Of a stretch of DNA of 64,000 nucleotides, positions 1 to 11,300 are shown piece after piece. Within the stretch, counting starts at the first letter, position 1. Every line of letters starts with the position of its first letter. The notes beneath the pieces were generated by a model that worked only from the letters and a program-made list of their open reading frames with translations, searched no databases and was not told where the DNA came from. This stretch comes from Macquaria australasica. Lineage: Eukaryota; Chordata; Actinopteri; Centrarchiformes; Percichthyidae. The stretch covers positions 1-64,000 of the forward strand of contig SEMN01001346.1 in the NCBI GenBank assembly GCA_005408345.1, in the 5' to 3' direction. Position numbers and translations under genes: made by a program.

Positions 1-897
1 GAGAGGGATGGGAGGTGTGTATCTGTGTGTGTGTGATTATGAAGGACTGTTTATGTGTAACCAAGTGGTGTGTGGGTTTCAGTGTGTTAAAAGGGAATAA
101 TAATCAAATGCATGATTGGTAAAGAGAGAGAGTGTGTGATGCTTTGGATTGTGTTAATTGTGTGTGTGTGTGTGTGTTGAAAAAGTGAAGAAATAATTTT
201 TTGGGGAGAGAGATGGTACTGTAGAAACAATGCAGAAAGTGGTAAAGGAAAGGGTGTGTGTCTGTCTTTAAGAAACTGAGAGATGTGTGTGTTTGTGACG
301 AGCAGAGAAGGGGAGGCTGTGTGTGTGTGTGTGTGTGTGTGTGTAACAGTGTGTATATGTGTCTCAGAGAAGAGAGAGCAACAGAAGATGGAGGGTGTGT
401 GTTGCAGGGAGACAGAGAGAGAGAGAGAGTGTGTATGTGTTTAAGAGAGAGTGAGAGGAAAAGAGAAGGGAGTGTGTGACAGAGGGTGAGGATGTGTGTG
501 TGTGCATACACTTGCGTGTGCAAGCTTTTGAAACAGAAGGGGAGGGTGAGTGTGTGTGTCTTGGAAACTGAAAAAGAAGGCTTGGTAGCTAGTGCATATG
601 CTGTGTGCGTGTGTTTCTTTGTGTGTGTGTGTGTTTCTTTTCTGTGTTTGTGTATTTGTTCTGGAAGGAGAGGTGTGTGTATGTCTGTGTGTGTGTGTGT
701 GTGTGTGTGAGTGTGTGTTTGTTCTGCAGTCAGTAAGAGAGGGAGGGGTGTGTGTCAAGGGGGAGACAGATACAAGGTTTGTGTGTGTGTGTGTGTGTGC
801 GTGGCTCCTAGACAAGGGCAGTGTGTTTGTGTGTGTCATACAGAGGGAAGGAGAGAGTGTTTATGCATCTACTTTGTTTATGAAAGAGGAAAGGACA

Positions 898-928
<31 letters not shown>

Positions 929-1258
929 CATGCTCAAAGGAAAAGTGTATTTGTGTGTATGTGCACACTGTGTGTGGGTGGTATGGTATATGTGGGGGGG
1001 GGGGTGTGTGTTTGTATCTGTTTTATTATTGAGGATTGTGTGTGTGTTAGAGAGAGAACGTTCTGCATGAAGGACGTGGGGCTTATTGAGTGAGCTTGTG
1101 CATGTGTGTTGTGTGTGTGTGAGTGATTGTGTTTGTGTGTAATCCAAACGTATGTAGTAGAAACAGTTGCGTGACAAGAGGTTGTGTGTGTGTGTGTTTG
1201 TATCCGCAAGCACACGTAATATTTGCTTGTCTGTGGCTGAGAATAATGTGTTTGATGG

Positions 1259-1293
<35 letters not shown>

Positions 1294-1781
1294 AATACAG
1301 TGGAGGAGAGAATATATTGTGGTAGATATGCATGAGTCTGAGAATCTGTAATGTGCAGATTGTATGCGTGTGTGCTTGCCTTTGTGTGTGTGTAAGAGAG
1401 GGAAAAAGTGTGTGTGTGTGTGTCAGATGGAACATGAGACTGTGGGTTTGGTTATGTGAGAGAGAGAGAGGGAGAGAGAGAAACTGAGCACTGGAGAGAG
1501 AGAGAGTGTGTGGTGTGTGTGTGTGTGTGCTTGAGTGAGCTTTCCTATGTGTGTGTGAGCTTTAGAGAGAGGGGGAGGGGTGTGTATGTGTGCGTGCATG
1601 TGAGCTTGGCGAGAGAGAGGATATTTGTGTGTACTCTGTGTGTATGTGTGTGTGAGTGTGAGTGAGTGTGTTTGCGTGCCTGTAAGCCTGAGAGGGAGGG
1701 GTGTGTGTGTGTGTGTGTGTGAGTGAGCGCCTGTTTGCGTGCCTGTGTGTGTGTTTGCATGTGGGCCAGATAGGGGGAGGG

Positions 1782-1829
<48 letters not shown>

Positions 1830-2010
1830 ATGTGGACTCTACGAGCTGTGTGTGTGTGTGTGTGTGTTTGTATGTGTGCTCACGCATATGTGGGTCTTGA
1901 GTATGGACTTGTTTGTGTATTTGTGCATGCATGTGGGTTGGCGGGAGGGGTGTGTGTGTGTGTGTGTGTTTTAGTTGGAGTGAAGAAGGGAGAGAAATGT
2001 GCAGGGAGAG
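1..2010. repeat. GT/GA-rich compound microsatellite array
   Basis: About 2 kb of the + strand is almost only G, T and A, with runs of (GT)n such as 1262-1291 and 1783-1827. These are separated by GA-rich blocks. A degenerate block resembling GAGAGGGAGGGGTGTGTGTG recurs near 309, 536, 664, 735, 1566, 1690, 1768 and 1940 at irregular spacing. Long open frames on both strands here (Cys-Val on +, Thr-His on -) come from the dinucleotide repeats and are not genes. Alternating GT can adopt Z-DNA and the GA blocks are purine-strand biased; both are inference from composition. Confidence 0.95.
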
Positions 2011-2367
2011 AAGAATGAGAGAATCGATCGAGAGAGAGGGTGAGACAGGAAAGGAGATTGAGGGGTCAGCTCACTGAAGAAGTGGAGGTGAGACAGATTC
2101 GGTTGGCAAGAAAGTTCCCAGAAACTCGCTGAACCAGAACTGAATACACAGACACACACTCAGACGACCCAAAATAATCCAGCAAAATATAAACTCTGAG
2201 GAAAACGGTGTTTTTCTGGGAAAAGCCGGTGACCTGTTGGGATCAAGTGTAGCTCAGGACTGTTGGCTAAGCCTGTCTGTGTGAGCATGTATGTGTAAGC
2301 ATGAACAACTGTTGAAGCTTTGTTTTACAATTGACTCTAATGTTATTTTCCTACGGGCTTTTGAGGA

Positions 2368-2600
2368 GGCCTGGACAATAATTCAATATTATCGCTCAAT
2401 GCCTTTCACTGGAATCGTATCATGATTATGTGACCATATCATATTATGTTTTTACAAAATTCTGTGACTGAATCCAAGCAAATTGTAATTGAAAACAAAC
2501 AAAATTGAAGTTTTCGCTTTACACGTGTGACGAGTTTGATTGACAGTTCATTGCCTTGGACACCAGCTTGATTTGACAAAATAATCGTGGTTCGAAAATT
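2368..2600. repeat. Possible dispersed repeat (CTGGACAATAATTCAATAT type)
   Basis: AT-rich stretch beginning with a CTGGACAATAATTCAATAT motif, which I associate with a common fish interspersed repeat. No coding content is visible. The assignment is from memory of the motif only. Confidence 0.35.
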
Positions 2601-2674
2601 CTACTCGTTAGCCTTTTCCGGAGCTTTCAGCTGCCATCCCGTGGTCGGATGGAGTTTGCTCAGGTGTCTTGGAG

Positions 2675-2749
2675 ATGGCTCAGTTGCCAGTCACCACGTT
2701 ACCCGAGTATGTAAGGGAGTTGTGGTTGAAAGCTCTGGGAAAAAAGCTT
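2675..2749 (+). CDS. Candidate first coding exon of the SET/Crypton-like gene (tentative)
   Basis: An ATG at 2675 opens 25 codons beginning MAQLPVTTLPEYVREL and ending directly before a perfect GTAAGT donor at 2750. The codons look protein-like, and this lies upstream of the first certain exon at 5648. The exon ends in phase 0, whereas the 5648 exon needs a phase 2 partner, so a further unseen exon would have to lie between them. It may instead be a chance ORF or a 5' exon of another transcript. Confidence 0.28.
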
Positions 2750-3513
2750 GTAAGTGGACATTGAGTTAAGTTTGTCAAACTACAATTTCCAAGGTTAAAA
2801 ATGAGCTTTCACACTCAACCAGCTTGATAATTTTATATGTGATTTTACATACATTTGCCATATTGTGGTTCAATATAGGTAACATATTCTTATCATACTT
2901 AATGTAATGATTCTTATATCATTACATTGATTTCAGCCACATTGACAAGCCAAGACACAGATCTAAAACTAAGCTAATTTTGCCATGTAAAGATGCAATA
3001 TACATTCATGAAAACACAGCAGTGTATTGTGACGTAATGAGTGTGTGTTGCTGAGGGATGTTGGTTGCCACAGAGGATGTTATCAGTGTATTATCATGAC
3101 AGTTGGGCCATTGTGTGGTAATGTGATAATTAAAGTATTGTGATGTGTAAAATACCACAATTCAGTGCAGTTGTGTGGAGGAAACCTTTCAATTGATTGA
3201 GTTACATGTAACAGTAACTCAAGTAACGTAGCAATTGATTCTAAAATGAAGTACATTTTGAAGTAAATTATTATTTGTGTTGTCAGCAGCAACAGCACTG
3301 TGATATGTTTCAAAGCAGATCTTTTCTCACGCTTGATTGTGTATTTAAAATGCTTACACTTTCTCATGATTTCTTGGTAATTATCATGTTTGATTTTTTT
3401 TTGATTATGTTTTTTCGAAGCCAGGATTTGTGTAGTTGGTGCAAAAGGAAAGCTTCTCAAGAGGAAAAAGAAAGTCTGTACATATGTGAGCACAAATGCA
3501 GCCGCACACTCAT

Positions 3514-3516
<3 letters not shown>

Positions 3517-3563
<47 letters not shown>
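3517..3563. repeat. (CA)n microsatellite
   Basis: Uninterrupted CA dinucleotide array of about 23 units. Confidence 0.97.
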
Positions 3564-3567
<4 letters not shown>

Positions 3568-3654
3568 ACGTGCACACAAAGTATCACGAGTCCAGATGGG
3601 AGTGGAGTGGATCAATACAAAGACAGTGGGTCTGGTTGATATCTCTGCTGAATG

Positions 3655-3830
3655 AGTATCTCTCCCTCTTGCTGTTCTCTCTCTGTCTTTTTTTTCTCTT
3701 TTGCTCCCCTTTCCTATTTTTTCTCCCTCTGTCTGTTTTCTGCTGCTTTAGTTTTTACTCTCTCATCCCTCTTTTCTCCTCCTTTCTTTTTCTCTGGTTT
3801 AAGAAAAAAAATTTTTTTCTCTCGTCTGCA
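3655..3830. repeat. Polypyrimidine tract
   Basis: Almost uninterrupted C/T on the + strand with TCTC and TTTT runs, ending just before the next CA array. The open frames across it are Phe/Ser/Leu-rich artefacts. Confidence 0.85.
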
Positions 3831-3831
3831 T

Positions 3832-3834
<3 letters not shown>

Positions 3835-3902
<68 letters not shown>
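3835..3902. repeat. (CA)n microsatellite
   Basis: Uninterrupted CA array of about 33 units directly downstream of the polypyrimidine tract. Confidence 0.97.
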
Positions 3903-3906
<4 letters not shown>

Positions 3907-5647
3907 GTAATGAACACCTCAAAATCCAAAGCACGATCTTCCAATGGCCTAGTTTTTTTTTAAGAGCCTCCAATGTCATGCGAGTAAAAAATAGACTGAC
4001 GGAAAACAATATTGAGATCTGTGGTAACAGAACTAGCCCAGAATCGGTGGAGGCAGGATCAGTTTGGCTCTTCTGAGCAAGGCGGTTTTGGCTTGGATTT
4101 AGTCTGAAGAAGATAATCTCGCTTGGCCATTCTGGGCTCACACAGGTGGCTGCGTTTGAGCGCACTCTTTAAGAGGTGATCCAGGGGTCAGAGGAGCACT
4201 CAACTATAACTAGATAGCAGAATCTTACTATGGTCAGTGTGGTCATTATTCAGAGGGTACAGGTTTACATAGCCATCGTATCAAGCTGGATTCAGTGCGT
4301 TGATTTGCCTTAAAAAATGTTCAAAAACTTCAACAGTGCTGAAACTTAATTTATGAAAAGGCGATAGTGTGTGGCATGGTATTTTTTTACTTTTTTGTCC
4401 TTTTTCATGGGAAGTGGTAGTAGTTTCAACTATGAACCATAACATACTGACAAAGTCAATTTGACCAGTGGGGGACTATAAGTCATAAAAAATAACGCAC
4501 ATCCCACACTAAATTCAAGAAATGTTTTAATTTAAAGAAACAGGCCTCTGTTTGTTGAGATTTATGTGTAGGGCTTCGTTTTGAACCGAATGCCGGTATT
4601 AAATGTCTGCTGACTTTTGTATCCTTCTTTACTTATTCTTTGATCACAACTCTACCAGTTTTAGACTGCAGTTTATTTAGGCAACGTTCTTGTATGGCTG
4701 CTTGTGTTTGGACAACATTTCAACATTTGAGAAATTTGGTTTCTTTTCTTAAATGTAAAGAAGTGTTTTGTAGAAAGACGTGTTTATATTGCTCTATTTA
4801 AGGATTTAAAAAAATGTATTCAGTTAAAAGTACTCAGTTATCTTATCAGCACTGGTACAGTATCAGCTATATTTATATGAAAGTGGCTGTTTTATTTCAT
4901 TTTTGTTGATACAGTATGTGTGAGGTTGTTGTTTTTTTTTCTTTTGGGCTGTGTGGTGACAACATTTTCTCCTGGTTCAGGCTGCGTACACAGTTGCGTC
5001 AGTGTTTAAAAAGTGAAATAATTGCTTACAGTTTTTTTTGGGGTTAAGGGTTAGGAATGCACTGGAAATATTTTTTCTATGGTGGTCCACAGGGGACAGT
5101 ATTCACATTGGCATACGAATGTTTGACAGTTCAGTAAAATACACTTGAATAGGTTGAAGTGCAGAGGTTACTCCTAATTACTGGGGGTGTTTTTAGCTGC
5201 TAAATTAAACATTCTCAGACGTTTTATGAACATTCAAGTCTTTAATGTCTGAACCTGGTGTGTGGTGAGGATATGTGGCAAAGTCTCTAAAAACAGTATA
5301 TTCAAGAATCTCTTTGCAGGGAGTTTTATTGAGCTTGGACTGAACTAATTTCCTCCTGGTCAGTCGTCTAGATCTAAAACCATGCACCAGATTTTACTCT
5401 TGTTCCAGTCACACACAGTAAATATTAAATAATCATTGTCTTTGTTTCTGTGTGGGTGTTTTTTTTTTTTTGGTATTTCATTTACTTATATGGGAGGGCT
5501 AAACACAGTTTGTATTGATCCATTAGGTGGCCATCAGCTTATTGATCACTCTCTGACCTGATTGATGTGAAGTTTGGCCAGTAGGCCGATTGATTAAATG
5601 ATAATTGCATGTATGTGTGTGTGTGCGTGTGTGTGTATTCTCTGCAG

Positions 5648-5742
5648 GCGCGGCTGTGGAAGGAAAAGGAAAGGGACACCCGTGAAAGTCTTTGTTACAC
5701 ACACTGAGGAGGAGAGCGTGCCTGAACACAGCTTCAGCCCAG
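5648..5742 (+). CDS. Exon: basic N-terminal segment
   Basis: The acceptor CTCTGCAG sits directly after a GT-rich tract. The exon encodes RGCGRKRKGTPVKVFVTHTE and then a Glu/Ser/Pro stretch. It starts with one base completing a codon and ends in phase 1 at a donor GTGTGTGTTT that is itself inside a GT repeat. The RKRK cluster could act as a nuclear localisation signal (inference). It joins in frame to the exon at 6086. Confidence 0.75.
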
Positions 5743-5905
5743 GTGTGTGTTTGTGTGTCTTTATATCTGCACGCCATATTCTCCCTGCCATCAACTGTGT
5801 GTGTGTGTACATATACGTGTTTGTGCGTGGTGTGTGCATGTGCATCTGTCTGTTTATCTGTGTGATTGGTATGGGGGTGGAGCGTGTGCAAGTGAGTGTG
5901 ACCTA

Positions 5906-5949
<44 letters not shown>

Positions 5950-8256
5950 TGCCTACGTATGTGCTGCGATGTGCACCTGTGTATGTGCTCCAGGAGATGG
6001 GGTGATGACCTTTGTGTGCGTGAGTGTGTGTGTCCTTGCATACTTGTATGTAATCCTTTTATACTGACTGTTGCTGTGCTCTCAGGTGATCGTAAGGAAG
6101 CAGCAGAGAATAAACGGCCCACACTGGACGGGCCTTTCTACAACGCAGAGCCTGTTCTTCACAACTGGTGAGTGTATATTTGTGTATATTTATAATATAT
6201 ATTTATTTGCTGTTTGCATGTTATGTTAAACCTTTTGTACATATATCTGTGGGTATGCAGAATAATACATGTTTAAACAGTTCCTGGAGGCCTGGCTAAA
6301 GGCAACTTAATACGCTCAGCTTTTAGATTTAAAAAAAGAATGAATGGTTGCTGATCTTAACTCAGCACTCGAGGACAGCTTTGTCTGAGAGCAGCACTTG
6401 TGAATCCCAGTCCTCAGGACTCGTCAACCTTGTTGGTTTTCATTTTAGCCATATATTCAGGCTGATTAATACCCGAGATGTCAGAAGAATGCAGCAGACT
6501 AGACAGTAGGATAGAAAATCAGCAGTATGCTGAGGACTAGGATTGAGATTCACTGCCCAGAAGCACTGGCATGAGCTTGTATGTGTGGATTCTTACTGTT
6601 TGCTTTACGCTCATTCAGCTGCACTGAATCCCCACAGCAAAGAAATGAACCCTACAGCTAGACGAATGTAAATACAATGAGAAAACATTATAATTACAAT
6701 TCTGTTACTTCTGTTCATATACCTTGATAGTAAAACCCCTATTACAGCAATTTGTGACACACACGCGGCCAAATCATGGAATAAATGCAAGAGCAAAGCT
6801 GGATCTTAGAACCAGTATCAACCTTTAACTCTACGTCTGACATATGACAAATATGACAAAACATTGAAAAATATGAAGGCAACTAATGATTATTTTCATA
6901 ATTTGACAATTATTTCTAATAACTGATCACTTGTTTAGTTGATCAAATTCTAAACATTTCGCAGAACCCAAGTTGATGTCCTCAAATTGCTTTTTTCCCC
7001 CCAAATATTTTCAGTTTATAATGAAATAAGACAGAAAAGCAGCAAGCACAAGCTGGCCTTTTTGCTTGATACTAAAATGAATGAAAAAATATTTTTGATT
7101 GACAGAAAATTAATCAACTCATTGTTTAGATAATAAAAGGTACACAACATGTCTTTCCAGTCCAAGAGAACAGCACTGGGACAGAACAGTAATAGACCAA
7201 CAGCACATGTTGTCTGATGAAGGCAGTGAATTTAACTTTCAATCTCCCACCCCTTCACCTCCCAGCGGCCCATCAGAGCAGGCTCATGGCAAAGTCTCCT
7301 CCGGATCCAAGACCAGCTCCTGCTCGGCCTCTACGCCAGCTCCTGCTGCTTCCTCTGCCCCAACCCCAACACCAGTCCCTGCTCCTGCCCCAGCGACTTC
7401 AGCTCAGTCCCCGTCTCTGACCCCTGCGTCCACAGCTCCGGCTGCACCAACAGCCTCTGCTCCAGCCCCAACAGCCAGCTCCTTCCCTCCATCCCCTAAC
7501 TGCCGCATCCGAGAGGTCCACTGTGGCAGCCAGGTGCGGTTGGTCGTTATCGCCATCCGAGATATCACCAAGGGGGAGGAGATTACTGTGGACTACAGCT
7601 TGACAGAGTGGGGAGAGAACCTGGTTAGTGCCTTGAACGACAGATCCATACACACATATGTTTCTGGTATTACACTTGTGACCACTTCTGAGGACATTCA
7701 CTCCCTTTATGACCTGCTATTTGGTCATGTGTCTTGCATTTTGTTGTTCTTGCTGATAAATCGACCTGACACCGCCCTGATATTTCCAGTGCAGCTAGAG
7801 TGTTGATAAGTTGGAGAAAATATTGTCAGCAATCCCAAAAATTAACAAGAAACGTCAAAACTTGGTGTCCAAATTAAACAGCAACTGTTTCATGCTGGAC
7901 TCATCATTTTACACTGATGTTAAACAGTCACTCAGGAAAATACATCAGTCTCTCCACCAGCAGTAGCCTCATTAGACCAGAACACAATGAGCAGAGCTAC
8001 TCATGCTGGCTCTCGCTTTACAGTCAAATTTTCTAGTTTAATTTGTCTAACCTTAATTTTTAACCTAAAACCCAATTTTAATCTAAACTCAATTTCCAAT
8101 CCAAAACCACTTGTCAATTTGCTTCACCTGTCTATCCCTGGTTACTTGGTTTTGTAGAAGTACATTCAACACACTGCGCATATCTCTGATGACTTCAGAT
8201 AGGCAACCATATGTGTATTCACACACTGTTGATCAGCTTTTCACACTCACTGTCTG

Positions 8257-8324
<68 letters not shown>

Positions 8325-11300
8325 CCCACTACGTGCGCACACACAGACACACACACACACACACACATTCACACTACCCACTGCGCACACATTCATGCTA
8401 CACACTCAAAGAAGCTAAGCAAGGCATGGGGTTACCATGGTGATGGCTGAGCTCCAGTTCTCTCTCTACCTATAGTGCTTTAGCAACAGTAACCATGGTT
8501 ATTTCATGACATCTGTTCCTTTAATGGATCTCATTAGATTGGATCAATTTACTCAACAAAATGATGAGACCAGAATCTGTTTAACGAAATCAAATTGACA
8601 AAATTGGGAAATTGACATCAGAGGTTTAAGTGGAACCACGGTTCCTTCAAAGCCATATTTTAATATCTCATATTTGGCTGAGATAAAATCTTAAACAGAT
8701 CTTTTTAGGTTTCTATTATTGGCTGATTTGTTCTATTCTTAGTATTCCAGCCTGATTGATAACTTCCATGTGTATTGCTCATGAGAAGTTGACAGTGTTT
8801 GAAAGCGTATCTCTTTTCACTTCTTTTGTTTGGCTTGTTAGTGGGAGATTTTGGAGTTGTAATCATCCTCTGTGCTTATGGCTGTGTCCTCCCGCTCTCT
8901 GAGTGACAGCTGAGGCTGATTGTGATGGCAAACATTAATGAGCAGTGTGCTGGCTGTTTTAATGTGACTGCTCTGTGTCCCACAGGGTTTCCGTGGTACT
9001 GTGTCTCCAGCGCAACACGAGTGTAACTCTGACACAGAGAACAACAACAGTATCAAAAAGGTAAGAGAAAAACACCACTGTACAAAACATGAATTTTATT
9101 ATTTTAAGTGACAACTAGACAAAACACACCAATTGACAAATTTAATGTAACCTGCCTCACCCCCAGTGATGTGGAAGGTAACATTTCACACTCTCCTAAT
9201 TTACTTCCCCTAAAAATTAACTAGTTACTTTATGAAGTGAGGTTTAAAAATGTTTTCTTGAATTAAATATCAAAACAAATATAAATATCACTTAATGTCT
9301 GGGTAATTCTTAACTGCTTAGCATCCAGTTTCTTTGTATTTCCCCTTTAAGTGGCTTACAGCTTGGAAAAGATTGTCTTATTCCGCTCTGTCTGACAGTA
9401 TAACATATTTATTCCTTATCAGCTTGTTCTAGCTCTCCATTAAAGCTACTGAATATGATGTTTACACTGAATGAAATTTTCTCAGTTCTCTCAATGCACA
9501 CTACTCTGGTTTGAATATTTCATTCATTTCATTCATTGTCTATTTGTCTAGTCCACAACTTTACATAGCATCAGCCCCAGCAGGCAGCTCTTTTCAGTGA
9601 AAAAGCTCTAAAAACCCTACCACACTACCAGCTCAGCACCAAACAGCAGACAGACACAGTTAGCGACTAGCTGGCGAACATAGCGGAGCATTTAGTTAAA
9701 GAGAGCCATGCATTTTTGTCAGGAGCTGGTGGAGACCAAAAACGGAGCTAAAAGAGAGTGAATATTGGACTTACATTCACCAGGTGGCCAGAAACACGAC
9801 TCCAAATGAACCATAATGTTGCTCCGTATCTGCTGGATGTGAAGACAGGGAACTGTTTGCTAACAAGTTCCTCATAGCAACTTTATAAGGTGATAATAAT
9901 TCCGTCATTGTTGTTTCTGCTGCTCCCAAGTGGCCAAAAAAATAACTTATTGCAGGTTTAAGATTTGTTAAGCTGCACAGCAGAGTTTGTAATGACTGTC
10001 CTACTGCCCAAACAGTTGTATTAAAGACGTTAAGTAAAGTGTTGTTGCCTAACATCTATTCAGTGAAAAACAGCACTGGCTCTGTACAATACAAACAGAA
10101 TATCAGTGAGCAAATGTTGATGCAGTTGTGATGCACTGCTGTGCCTGCAGGACGCCACCTGTCTGGATGTGGGTGGACAACACTGATGTTGGACTCAACA
10201 TAATCATTATCATCAAGTCCTTCCTCCCCCTCCTGTGGGATAACTATTTTATGTGTAGCAATGAGTTGTCATCAAGTTTAACTCCCTTGAAGTAAAACAG
10301 CACAGTAACTTAACCTGCTTATGCTTAGTGTCATTGTGCAGTTTGTTGTCTCTCCGCCTCCTGTCACACACTAAATGGTCTGATTGCGAAACATTGCAGC
10401 AATTACTTATCAGTTGTGTGCAAACAATTCACTGCTGATTCTCTTGCCAGTGATGCTCACCGTTTGCTTATTGCTTTAAAATTTAACGACTCTCCTGACT
10501 GTGCAGATCTGATTAGACTGGTGAAAGTTTAACACATCTGTGCAGTAATGTGGGCAACAACATTCAAACTGCACTGCGATGTAGCCAACCTGTGACATGG
10601 CGGTGACATCTTTGGGGAAAAGTGCTGACTTGGTGGGTAGTTAGTTTAAAGATCTTAGCGGTTTACAGTGGTTAAGCAGTGCCAGTGACCACTGTTGTTT
10701 AGGAAAGGCCCCTCTGAGATATTAAGCCATAAGGTCTTAAAATACTTATTTACTTTCTTGTTATGCATTTTGCTAAAATAAACTTAGAATACAGGAAAAC
10801 AAAGTAAGAAAATGCAGGTTTGAAAAAGTTACAAAACAGGAAAAATATACATTGAAAAAGTGGTCTATTAGGTTACTTGTTACAACAAAGGAAATCATTT
10901 GAATGCGTCAAAACTTAAAAAAATCTCAAACCTACTCACAATTTTTAACATCATATTAATACTGGAAAAAATGTCTCTGGAGAGCAGGTGACATGTTCTT
11001 TTTTCCCACTCTGTCACTGTCTCTCACTTCCAGGAGGATGAGCCTCTCTCTCTGACAGCCCAGCAGCAGCAGCGGCAACAACAACAGCAGCAGCAGCAGC
11101 AGCAGGAGTACGTCACCCCCTCTTGGTCCCTCTCCCCCTCCTCCTCCCCCATCTCCCACTCTGATGCCAGTGACTCAGACGCTGGAGATGAGGACAACGC
11201 CAGCCCCCGCGGGCGCGCACTACGCCGCCGCAAAAAACGTCGTGGCACTCCTTCAAAGAAAAAGACCCCCCATCGGACCCAACCTGGGCGGCCACCGCTG

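Larger units (their letters stand above)
2750..5647 (+). other. Putative intron / upstream non-coding region
   Basis: No convincing exon is seen. The stretch holds (CA)n arrays at about 3517-3563 and 3835-3902, a polypyrimidine (TC/CTTT) tract at about 3655-3830, and AT-rich unique sequence from 4200 to 5590. A (GT)n tract runs directly up to the acceptor at 5647. A small open stretch at 3425-3485 was considered as an exon and rejected on reading phase. Confidence 0.6.

Noticed and set aside
104..1974. Many long ORFs on both strands (Cys-Val or Thr-His rich)
   Set aside because: Direct consequence of GT/CA dinucleotide repeats; no domain or splice context.
3425..3485. Possible small exon (DLCSWCKRKASQEEKESLYI) between CCAG and GTGAGC
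   Set aside because: It would follow a phase 0 exon but ends in phase 1, while exon 5648 needs phase 2; joining gives a stop within 13 codons.
7624..7806. Continuation of the SET exon ORF to 7806
   Set aside because: A donor at 7624 fits the phase of the next exon and the extra residues show no domain similarity.
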